Below are positions 21,551-31,668 of a DNA stretch of 64,000 nucleotides, piece after piece. The notes beneath the pieces were generated by a model, which was not told where the DNA came from, did not search any database, and saw only the letters and a list, made by a program, of their open reading frames with translations. The translations under genes were made by a program, and so were the position numbers. The first letter of the stretch is position 1. The number at the start of each line of letters is the position of its first letter. The stretch comes from Brachionus rotundiformis (taxonomy: Eukaryota; Rotifera; Eurotatoria; Ploima; Brachionidae), in NCBI GenBank assembly GCA_016802295.1, contig JAESIW010000138.1, positions 71,904-135,903 on the forward strand, read 5' to 3'.

Positions 21551-22814
21551 ATGAGCCTTAGACAATCTGTTAATGAGAATGAACTACAGAATCTTATCAA
21601 TTTTGAAGAAAATAAAAATGATTATGAATTTGCAAGTGAAATACTGACTTATGATTTAAACATTTATCTAAAGCGATCTACTACATTAAGAAATATCTTA
21701 TGGGAGTTTGATATAATTCCATTCAAAGAGGATCTTATTGCGTTTTATAGCTTGCAATTCAATATTAGAACCGAAGAAAAAATTTTGTCACTTAAGAAAT
21801 CTAATAATTATGACAACTGGTTTTATTATATGTTCAATAGGTTTTTAAAGAATAATTATGACAAAAAAATGTTTAATATCAAGAACTTATGCGATGTTGT
21901 TTTTCAAAAATCTCCGTTAATTTGTAAGAGGATAAAAGAGTTTCAAAACAATATTTTAAAAGAATTTACTTCTGAAAAAGGTAATCTAAACATAAAAAAA
22001 AAAATTATCATTCTTTTTTACTCATTTATTATTTAAATTTACTTTGATTTAAGTTTTAAAATGTAATATTTGTATCAAGTATAATCATCTAAGATTATAT
22101 TTTCAAACTCGCTTAAGAATTTTTTGAATGAAAAACTCAAACCGAATTATTAAAAATATTTTTTAATTTTAGCTTCGATAGGACTTTTAATTCATCCATT
22201 TTTGAAAGAGGAAAATAAAATACTGGTTTCACGATTTAAATCATTCTTGCATATAAATTTTGAAAATTTTGAACTTGAAAGTATCTCGTGCAACAAAATT
22301 GGAAATCAGGTGAAATACTAAATAACAAAATTTTTAAAAACTTTTTATTAATAAAGTGTTTTGCTAAGCTCTTAGAATATAAAGCTATTTTCGTCATACT
22401 CGATGAAAATTTGTCTAGATGCTTTGACGAAGCAATTGAATTTGAAGATTTAGAAATCATAGATCAAAAATATAGAAGTTTTGGTAGACTGATGTATAAA
22501 GAATATATTGAATTTGGCAAAAATTTAAAGTATGTAATAGGTTTTGATAGATTAAGTCGCAAACAACGCTATATTAACTTAATTATTTAAGATTTTACAC
22601 GTTTATAATGGATTCCATTAATTCTTATTACTTGAACGACTCAAGAAATTTTTTTAAGTACAATTGGCTTCTAAAAGAGGCTTCAATAGAAAGAAATGAA
22701 AATTTTTCACAGACTGAAATCAAGAAATTTATTTGTCCTATAGAGCTTAAAACGGTAGATTTTACAAACTTGAAATTATTTCTGAATTATATAAAAACTA
22801 CGCTAAATATTTGA
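21551..22814 (+). CDS. Unrecognised conserved-looking protein, four exons
   Basis: Exons 21551-21980, 22173-22309, 22357-22529 and 22592-22814 join in phase to exactly 321 codons (320 residues). That agreement of phases and donor/acceptor sites is the main evidence that the gene is real. The protein looks like a helical cytosolic one. It is rich in Asn, Lys, Phe and Leu, with no signal peptide, membrane segment or Cys pattern. Recognisable strings include LKRSTTLRNILWEFDIIPFKEDL near residue 40 and ILDENLSRCFDEAIEFEDLEII near residue 210. I could not place it in a family. A divergent RGS-like or other all-helical fold is possible but unsupported. Structure prediction would be the best route. 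Confidence 0.65.
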
Positions 22815-23652
22815 AATTAAAATTTTAAATAAAAATTTTCAAAATTTATTTTTGCAAAAAATACTAGAAAATAAAGCAAAATTTAATCAAAGTCTGATGA
22901 AGGTGGTAATCTTGATAAATAATCATCTAACAATATCGATCTTGTATGATTAAATAAAATAACAGGTTTTTAACACTAGAAGACCCGACGGGTTTTTTAG
23001 ACCCATTTTTTTAAATTTCAAATCTCAATATCTTTTTAATGCAGAAACAGAATTTAATATTCAGTATTTTATTTTATAGATTTATGGAGACTTTATTGAA
23101 TATTAAAAAAAAATGTTGCTATTCTATGATAATTTTTTTCAAAAATTAGTTTTTAAATTTTTGTCATTTTTTGGTCGGGCTTTCTAGTGTTAAAAGCAAA
23201 TTATTAATGAAAATTTGAAAGAAACTTTGAGTAATTATAGAACTTTAAGAAATTGACATCTAATGCAACAAAATATTTATACTCTATATACGTAATATAT
23301 TGTTTCACGAAACGAATTTCTTTGTTCATTTAAATAATTAAAAAAAATATGTGAATACAATATAAGTTAAGCAATCATGTAATAAAAAGAATTTTCAATA
23401 TTTGTTAAAGAAGTATTTTATTTTTAACAAAAACTTTAAGTTATTATTTTATAAATTAAAAGTTATTAAAAGTAACAAATGAGCAAACAACTAAAGTCTC
23501 ATTCAAAAAACAATATTAACTTTTTTTAATTGAATTTTAAAATCAGTAAAACAGAAATTTTCTTCAATGTTTAAAATATTTTAGTTAAATTAAAATAATA
23601 CAGTACAGTTTAAATTTTATTTCTGACTTACGATTTATAAAATTTTTTAACG
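22815..23652. other. Convergent intergenic region containing a MITE
   Basis: 838 bp between a plus-strand and a minus-strand gene end. It contains the TTAA-flanked inverted-repeat element at 22970-23193, listed separately. The rest is plain AT-rich DNA holding the two 3' UTRs. Confidence 0.6.
22970..23193. mobile_element. piggyBac-type MITE with TTAA target duplication
   Basis: The left end is TTAA (22970-22973) followed by CACTAGAAGACCCGAC. The right end read on the minus strand is TTAA (23190-23193) followed by CACTAGAAAGCCCGAC. The 16-bp ends match at 14 positions. The internal 216 bp have no coding capacity. TTAA duplication and a terminal repeat of the (C)CACTAGA type are the hallmarks of piggyBac-family elements. 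The size and lack of a transposase make it a non-autonomous MITE, inserted in the spacer between two 3' ends. Confidence 0.82.
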
Positions 23653-26379
23653 CTATTTCCTATCTTGATTATTTCCATTATTATGTTTAAAATTTTTAAA
23701 ATTATTTAAATGATTTGCAAACCGATTATTATTGTTATAATTATTATTTCGATTGTATTCGTTCACATAAGATCGCCTCTTATTATTATAATTGTGATTA
23801 TTTTTCCAATTATTTTTTCTATAGTATCCGTTTCTATCTTCTGAATTTTTTTCAGATTTATCTTCTAACTGAGTAGTTGAGGTTATTTCAGATGTATCTT
23901 GGGTAGCTGTTTGTTCACTTGTGTTTCCTTGCATACCATGAAAAGGAAGCAATATTTTGTGTAAATGAGTAACAGGTTGTTTTCCTAAAGGTATCTGATT
24001 TTGATTTTGCGGATTCATTAATAATGGCTGATGAAAAAACTGAAACTGAGATTGATTAGAAGAGAAGTTCGGTAATGATAGTAAATTTCTTTGTGAATTA
24101 AGTAAATCAATCAAATTTTGGTTTGGTGGTATCATAGGTTCAGTATTAGAATCAGATGATGTAAAAATTGGATTAAACTGACTGATAGCTTGATAATTCA
24201 TTGGATGAACTTGGATTGATGAAAGACCAATTTGATTATTTAAAGTAGAATTCGAGTTCAAGAATTGATTTTGCTGTGAAACGCTGACATGCCCTAAAGT
24301 TGAACCAGTATTGGAGAAATTCATTGGCAATACTTGCTGAGAATTTAAGATATTTTGATACTGCATAGATTTTGAAATCAAATCGGATTGGTTAACTTGA
24401 ATGGTTTGATTATCATCTGTACAAATGTCCATATCATTAGAATTAAAATCGTTTTTAGGTCCATTTTCTGTTGTTTTCGTACTTATGGCAGTGTCCGAAT
24501 TGGCCATTTTTAGCATGTGATTTTTATAAAGAGTCAAATATTTGTCAGGTAACGAGTCTTCATCTACGATACCTCCGGTAGCCCATTTACTGAGATCTTT
24601 AGGTTCTTTGGAAATTGAATCAAGTAATTGCCACGGTATATATGTACAACCTAGGTCTACGTTCCAGAACTCCTTTAGCCTTTTTTCTTTTTCGATGCCT
24701 TTATTTGTGGCCCAAGCAACTTTAATATAATTTCCATCAAGCCGATAATTGTCTCTCATCTTGTCCAAACATTTCGATGCAGTTTTGCGATCAAAGAATT
24801 CGACAAAGGCGCATCCTCGTGGCGGAATCAACTAGAAACAAAGATCAATGAATTTATTCTTTAAAAAAAGTAAAAAGTTACATGAACATCAGCAATTATA
24901 TTTTGATTAGTGATAGATCTAGATGAACGCTTTTTATTAATCATCAATTCCGGATCATTTGATGATGATGGTGATAACAGATCAATAATTTCATCAATAA
25001 CAATATCTTCGTTTGTTGATTTAGATAAGTGGCCCAACCATATTGTTTTTGAACAAACTTTAGATAAAAATGTAGAATAATTATTTTAAATATACAATAG
25101 AAAACTACTGCAAATATGTTTTTCTTTGAGAATAGGTAAACCACGTCGTTGTCTTTCTTTTTCTTTTTCTTTTGGGCTTATTTTGATATCATATGTTTTT
25201 TTAGAAATCGGTGGGGGTGGAACTGGTGCTGGAGGAGGTGGTGGCGGTGGAATAGGGTTTGTTGAGTTAGCAAAGGAGTAATTTGGCGGATAAACTGGTG
25301 GAACAAAATCCGCTAGTTTGATATTTTGATCATTTTGTGACGATGGTTTAACTGAATTGGTTTGCAACCAAGCTGTACAGTTAGAGATACTGTTTTGTAA
25401 ACGTTCAGTTGTTGATTGATATATGCTTGTTGGGTTAGATGTATCAAACAGCTTTGGAGAGGTTGATTTTCGTTTCAAACTCGACTGGTTGTCCGAATCA
25501 GAATCAAAATCTTTGTCGAATTCGAGTATCTAAAATTTTATATTTATTTTAATTCCATAAAGTATATCAAAATATCAATCAACCTTAGAAATTTCAGTTT
25601 TGGTTATTTTATTTTGAGATGATGATGATTTTAATTTTTTTGAACTACCGTTGTTGGCAATCGAATCGTTTAATTTATCAAGTTCATTTAAAAGAGTCTC
25701 ATTAGAATTTTTATCATCTATAGTTGATTTTTCGCTCAATGCAATGTCAATCTTAGAAGTATTTGAAATTCGGTTCAGTTTATCAATTAGGTCGTGATCT
25801 ACTACATTGTATTTTTGCCAAAGTTCAATTACTCGATTTATTTTTGACTCAAAAAAACAAATTAGAATAAAGTTTATAAAAATTTCCTGAATCTTACTCG
25901 ATCAGTTTGCGGGGATTTAAGGAAAAGATTAGTAAAAGTTTTGCATATATTAATAGAAAAACGCTTAGTGTATAAATCAATGTATGTTTGATGTTTTTTC
26001 TTCTCGCTGCTGTTTGAACTTGAATTCTGTTTGCGTATCAATGCGTCAATGACATATAGTCCCGAAAGTTTATAATCACTTGGACACTTATAAATTAAAG
26101 TTTAAGATGAAATAGTTAACTAATAAACAAAATTTAGTTAATAATTACATTTTTGATGAAACTTTCTACATAATAAACTACATGTTTGTAATATCTGTGT
26201 GATTTAATTGCTTCTCGGACAATTTTATTTACTTTTTCTTTGGAAATAGGCGGCTTAGAACTTAAAATCGACTGAAGCTCTTGATAAAACTCATTAGCGA
26301 CCTCAATTTTTTTCTTGTTTGATGTAGAACCACAATTTATCGATGAATTCAATACATCGGTATTTAAATTCGCAGACAT
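23653..26379 (-). CDS. SCAF8: SR-related CTD-associated factor SCAF4/SCAF8
   Basis: Six exons (26379-26149, 26086-25898, 25847-25584, 25529-25109, 25057-24882, 24831-23653) give 819 residues. SCAF4/8 binds phosphorylated RNA polymerase II CTD and prevents premature polyadenylation. The N-terminal CID is clear (EFYQELQSILSSKPPISK... then RYYKHVVYYVESFI and GLYVIDALIRKQ). A polyproline stretch and the basic RRGLPILKEKH lead into one RRM (CSKTIWLGHLSK... and LIPPRGCAFVEF). The SCAF signature FWNVDLGCTYIPW follows. The C-terminal 300 residues are Asn/Gln-rich with an RNA-binding-like Asn/Arg/Tyr tail. A long insertion of about 30 residues lies between the RRM beta-1 strand and LIPPRG, unlike the human protein. 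It cannot be assigned to SCAF4 or SCAF8; it is probably the single co-orthologue. Confidence 0.93.
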
Positions 26380-26968
26380 TTACAATCTGTCAATTTTATT
26401 TAACGTAAATTTATTAATTTGTGATTTAGTTAAATTCGTCGAAAAGAAAATTTAGTTAATTAAAAAATTTTGAAATATTTTAGTATATATAAATCACTTT
26501 TTGATGTTAAAACTTTTAAGAAGAAAATTATTGAAAATTTCACTAATAAATTAGCACAAATATAAATTAAATACTAATTATTTAAGAATATCGTAAAATA
26601 ATTTGTCTTATATTAAAAATATCTTTCTATTTATTAATTTTTGATATTTGTTTGAAAAATATAGAATATTTATTTTATTTCCAATATTCATTTCTTTCCA
26701 AAAATTCTTTTTCATAGTTTAAAATTTCAATATATTTTATGTTTTTAAATTTATAATGCAATAAATTAATTAAAACGTTCTATATCTTGTGGTCTTTTCT
26801 TTTTATTAAAAAAAATAAAACTTTTAAAAGAAATTTGAATGTCGCTTTTGATCGATTGAGATTTATAATCAATGACAATTTTCTATTTTGTTTACAGTTT
26901 ATTTTCTGAGTTAAATATTTTTTTAGAAATTAGGAAAAAATAACTGAATTTCGATTGATTTAATTATC
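26380..26968. other. Intergenic, 590 bp
   Basis: AT-rich DNA between the SCAF start codon and the TM9SF3 stop codon. It presumably holds the SCAF promoter and TM9SF3 3' UTR. Nothing else seen. Confidence 0.5.
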
Positions 26969-28998
26969 TTAATCTATTTTGACTGTTGAATATATTATTC
27001 TAACAAAATAACTGGCTCCGGTGTAACCAAATGTGCCACACATTATTCCCAAGATACCACTGAGTAAAGCCATATAACCAAAATAAAATGCTGTTTGAAA
27101 AAGACCATACATTCTTTAAATTAAAATTTTATTTAAGATTTATTGATTTAAAAAAAATTCTTACTTGGTTTTGAAGAAGTAGTAATAAAATGAATACATA
27201 TAAATATACAGACCGATTGAAGCTCCTGTTGCAAAGCTTGTCCACTGCCTGTTAAATTAGTATTTAATTTACAAAAATATAAAATAAAGATTTTTATTTT
27301 TTGTATGAAAAAATTAGAAATTAATTATTCAAACAAATAAAAGGGTAAAGTAAAATTCTACTTACCATCTATAATCTTCAGCGTTTAATAAGAAGTATGT
27401 AGTAACTATTGTAACACAAACTGTTACTACCAAGAGAATTAAGAAAACAAGAAGCATAAATCCGTAAACATAATAAATTTTATAAGCCCAGAATGATGTG
27501 AAGACAAAATAACTAAAAAAAAAACTATTATTAAATAATAACATAAATTGAATAAAAATATTACACTTCAATAAAAATTGAACCAAAAGGTAGCAACCCT
27601 CCAAAAATTGTAATTACTAAAGGATCGGTATACCATTTTTTTTCTGGAATTGGTCGAGGAACAGCATTTATTCGACATGGATAATTTGCTTGACCTGTCA
27701 AAGCTCTTCCTAGTAAAGTTCCAATCAAATTACAAGGTAAAATAATGAAGACACATATAGCAACTATAGCTAGCTTTAAAAAAATACAAATTATAACTTT
27801 CTAAATATTTTTAATATTAAATAATTACCATTGAAGTAAAATGAATTGCTTTAGCAGCTTGATAATATATGGCTATAAAATTAATGAAAAATGCAGTCAA
27901 ACTGACAAAGCCAGGAACTATTAATGCTCCAATAACCATTTGTCTTATCCATAATTTACCTCCAAGACGTGCATATAAACCACCACCAAAAAACCCATTT
28001 ACTGGGGAGGTAACAGCATACATAAAAATTGCCGTATTTAATAAAGATCCTCGTTCCGTATATAATTCTCCTATTATTGTAAATGTTACAACAATTAATA
28101 CAACTGAAGCTATTTGGCATCCTGATCCATAGAAGGAAGCCAAAAAAGTTGAAAATGGTGGAGATCGAAAAACGTCGCCATGAACCTGTTTCCATCCATA
28201 TTCGTCTCCTAAATCTCTTTCTAGATCATCAATATCTTTTTCGTTATATCGAGCGTAATCTTTTCTTAAAGTGCGCATTAAAATCATGCTTACTATACCC
28301 ACAAGAAAGATGACCATCATAAACGAATTAAATATAGAAAACCAATGGATTCTATGCTGAAAAAATCCTGGATCTAAGTATTTTTCAAAACGATCTTCAA
28401 ACTTAATGCTTGATTTTTTCCAATTTACTTCATATGAAAATTTTATATTTAATCCAGGAGATAATTTTATTTTAGCTTCGCTTGTCAAATTGACGTCAAC
28501 AATTCTATCTTCATTAAAACCGATATCAAATTTTTTGTGAGTCCAAAGCCAGAACGATTCATCTTTTTCGTCATATTCACCGACTATACCCCAAATTGGC
28601 AGATCATCGATATACATTTGATACCAATAATGGTTTTTTATAGCATAAACAAAAAGTTCATATTTTTCTTTGGTTAAATCCACTGAACAATATTCAGTTT
28701 TTGTATAATCTGCTCTAAATGCAATATTTACTCCACTAAATTCAAGTTCCACACCAAGCAAATTTTCACCGAGTGTTTCATGATAATGATTTATTGAGGG
28801 TTTAGGTCCAGCACAAAATGGCAACGAAAAATAAGGATATGTTTCTTGGCGATTGTGATAAGGTCCAACTGTGTTCACCCAAAGAACAACTTCATCATTT
28901 ACTTCATATTTATGATCATGCTCATCGGATTTAATCAAAACAAATAAGACGACAGTTATGAAAATTTGTAGAAACGTCGACTTTGCTAGCCACATCAC
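26969..28998 (-). CDS. TM9SF3: Transmembrane 9 superfamily member 3
   Basis: Five exons (28998-27829, 27773-27565, 27512-27366, 27248-27165, 27113-26969) give 584 residues (human 589). TM9SF (nonaspanin) proteins are Golgi/endosomal nine-pass proteins affecting membrane-protein sorting and glycosylation. A signal peptide precedes a long lumenal domain with the near-invariant VNTVGPYHNRQETY and NHYWYQMYIDDLPIWG. Then come nine hydrophobic helices with FQHRIHWFSIFNSFMMV, MILMRTLRKDYARY and LNAEDYRWQW. The C-terminus ends VKID, matching the human KxD-type COPI/retention signal. Identity to TM9SF3 is very high, which also validates the splice sites. Confidence 0.97.
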
Positions 28999-30485
28999 AA
29001 AATATAATTATTTAAGTCTATATCTGAGATTAAATTAAATTAGATCGATATCATATTTATGACAACTTATGACAAAAAATATAAAAGAGAGATTATTTTT
29101 TATTAAGAGAAAATTTTAATTCGGTTCTTAATATGTAGAAAGTTTGAAAAAACTGAAACGTGACATATAGGTAAAATAATTGAAATGCTGACGACACGAA
29201 AAATTTTAACCATACAATAATTCAGAATATAAAATTTAAAAATAAATTATTATTGAACAAATTATAGTAAAAAATGAATATTAATAAATTTTATTTTAAG
29301 ATAATGTTAACATAATTTATAAATAAGTCATATATTTAAAATTATCGCTCAAAGTAAAAACGTTTTTAGGGTTAATTTTTTATTTATTAAAAAAAGTCTG
29401 ATATTAATTTAAAATATTATTTAAGAATCATTTTTAAATTAAAAGATAAAGCATATTAAATAATGCAATCGTCATCAATATTGTTCCTTTTTTTCATAAA
29501 CAATCCAAATACGCGTTGCAAAATATATTAAAATAAATCCTATCATAATTTTGTTCTTTTTAAGATATTTATAAGAAATGAAAAATTAACTTAACTTAAA
29601 AAACTTAATAAATAACTTTTGTCTTAAATTCGGTTAGACTTTACTAAATTAAAAAAAAATAAAACCTTATGACATTCGAGGCATCAAAAATACTATTTGA
29701 TGAATTAATTCGTTACAAGTTTCTTTATAGTTACCTTGCAATAATTGAAAACTAGCAAAAAAAATTAGATCAAAGATGTCTCGAAAATATGCTATTATAC
29801 AATTTTTTTCAAGGAATCTTTCAAGAAATCAAAAGTTAACTCTTTTTGTTAAACAAATTCAGTATGGCAGTCCAATCATACTCCGGGTAAAATTGGCTCA
29901 TTAACTCTAAAACTAACTAATTCGATACAGAAGTCATATTTGATTAAAAACCATAATATATTTTCATTTAATACCAAGTGAATATATTTAAATTTCAGAA
30001 ATTTTCAACTTGGTTTTTTTTTAAAATAAACTTTAAACAATTTAATTTCGATGATGATTTCCATTTTTTAGCAACAAATAGTGATGTTTCTATTTATTCT
30101 ATTCTGATTTAAAATAATTTTTTTTATTTTTTAAAAATTTAATTTTAAATTTTTTCTAACTTCTTATTTTAAAAAAATATTTTAAAATTATTGAAAATGT
30201 TATGTTAGTTTTGTTTTTAACCTTAAATTCTTTTAGATAATCATCATTAAAATTATCTAACAAATTACTTAATTCTAATTAATTGCTTAATTTAGATTCT
30301 GGTAAACTTATAGTGAAAATTTTCTAGATACTGAATGACGACTTATTATTGTTAAACATTCCATACTTGCATAATTTGAATAAAACATTATAAATATATG
30401 ACATAAGAACGTGATTAAATAACTAAATTTAAGCTAAATTAGATTTTTTAATTCTATCTTTTGAAAAGCAATAAGGCAACAAAAA
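28999..30485. other. Divergent intergenic region, 1.5 kb
   Basis: This lies between the divergent TM9SF3 and PRXL2B genes and holds their promoters. A 23-codon minus-strand frame at 29475-29546 (MIGFILIYFATRIWIVYEKK...) would encode one hydrophobic helix plus a charged end. It is the only micro-ORF here that looks protein-like, and it could be chance. Confidence 0.45.
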
Positions 30486-31207
30486 ATGAGTTCTCCGACA
30501 AAGATTGCCAAAATTCTTGTCCAACGAGTCAACAATGTTGGTGAAATAGAAACCGTAATTGAAAGTTTACTCTTTAATTAAGTTGATTAATAAATTTCTG
30601 ATAAAATTAGACTAAAACAGCATGCGAAACATTTTGGAAAGATTCGCCGTGTGTTATTCTTTTTTTTCGTAGATTTGGATGACAGTTCTGCAGGCTGGCA
30701 GCCAAGGAGTTATCCACTGCAATAAAACCAACATTAGATCAGCATAATGTTCGGTAAACTCTAAATAAATATTTTTTAATTTTAAAAGGTAAATTATTAA
30801 AATCAATAGTTTTATTGGAATTGGATTTGACTCACGTTTTGTACAGCCTTTTGTTCAAGAAGGATATTTTAATGGAGGTTAATTAATAAACACTATAAAT
30901 TTCAAAATTTAAAGAGATTTATTTAGAGCTTTATGTGGATCCGCAAATGGAATGCTATAAAGCCCTTCAGTTTCAAAGATTTTCTTTTTTTGATTTGTTT
31001 AAAAAACTCTTGTCAAAGGCTTGGACTGATGCTAACAATCGTAGTAAAAGTCTTGGCATCAAAGGAGACATGAAAGGAGATGGATTCCAAAACGGAGGAG
31101 CTTTAGTAGTAGATAAAAATGGCAAAGCCTTGCTAGAATACAAACAAGAGGATGCTTCTGAGATGGTCAAAGCTGAAGACATCTTAAAAGCATTAAAAAT
31201 AAACTAA
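30486..31207 (+). CDS. PRXL2B: Peroxiredoxin-like 2B, probable selenoprotein (SelU/PRXL2 family)
   Basis: Exons 30486-30554, 30611-30753, 30810-30877 and 30927-31207 give 186 residues if the in-frame TGA at 30680-30682 is read as selenocysteine. PRXL2B is a thioredoxin-fold reductase (prostamide/PGF synthase in mammals). The TGA falls exactly at the first Cys of the redox motif: RRFG-TGA-QFC where human PRXL2B has RRFGCVVC. The frame continues with LAAKELS, the GELYVD stretch, a GIKGD...GGALVV segment and LKALKIN, all family-like. It is the only in-frame stop. Selenocysteine at this position defines SelU proteins in fish and other animals. A SECIS-like hairpin lies 48 bp past the stop codon. 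Standard annotation would truncate this gene. Confidence 0.88.
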
Positions 31208-31668
31208 TAATTTGTTGGAAATTTAAGTGTTTATGAGAAAAATTAATTAAATTTAAAAATTGCGAATGATGTCTAAAACTCAATTCTTTTAGAGAAAGTT
31301 TTAAATTGATGTAATTAATTTTTGAATTTTTTTTTAATTTTTTATCTAAACAACTTAGTTAAAAAAAATAAAATTAATAAAAAAGATAATATAATTTATT
31401 GAATACTAAATTTTTTTAATTTCTTTGACTGAAACTTTTTAAATAAAACTCAATCAATTTTTCTCAAAAATAAACTAAATTCAATTAAAATAATGATTCA
31501 AAAATTAAAAACTACATGATATTTAAATATTTAAAAGGAAAAATTTCTTATTTTATTCTTGAATTAAAAAATACAAAAAAAATCTATCAAATATAAATAC
31601 AAAATTAGATAATATAAATCGTGTTGATTCCTATTTCACTGTTTAATAAAAAAGATTTTTTTTCCTTT
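31208..31668. other. Convergent intergenic/3' UTR region, 460 bp
   Basis: Lies between the PRXL2B stop codon and the stop codon of the minus-strand DOMON/PDZ gene. Apart from the SECIS-like hairpin it is plain AT-rich sequence. Confidence 0.5.
31255..31323 (+). promoter_or_regulatory. Candidate SECIS element in the PRXL2B 3' UTR
   Basis: The lower helix is AAAAATT (31255-31261) with AATTTTT (31317-31323). The quartet strands are ATGA (31266-31269) and TGAT (31307-31310). The upper stem is TAAAAC (31274-31279) with GTTTTA (31298-31303). An AA pair at 31282-31283 lies 12 nt after ATGA, the usual spacing for the conserved apical adenines. The middle of helix II is imperfect, and a competing hairpin (TCTAAAA with TTTTAGA) exists. 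I therefore call it a candidate, supported mainly by the selenocysteine TGA upstream. Confidence 0.55.

Noticed and set aside
30680..30682. Calling PRXL2B a pseudogene because of the internal TGA
   Set aside because: All splice sites and the rest of the frame are intact, and the TGA sits precisely at the Sec/Cys position known in SelU proteins. The only short GT...AG alternative nearby would be about 22 nt, too short for an intron.
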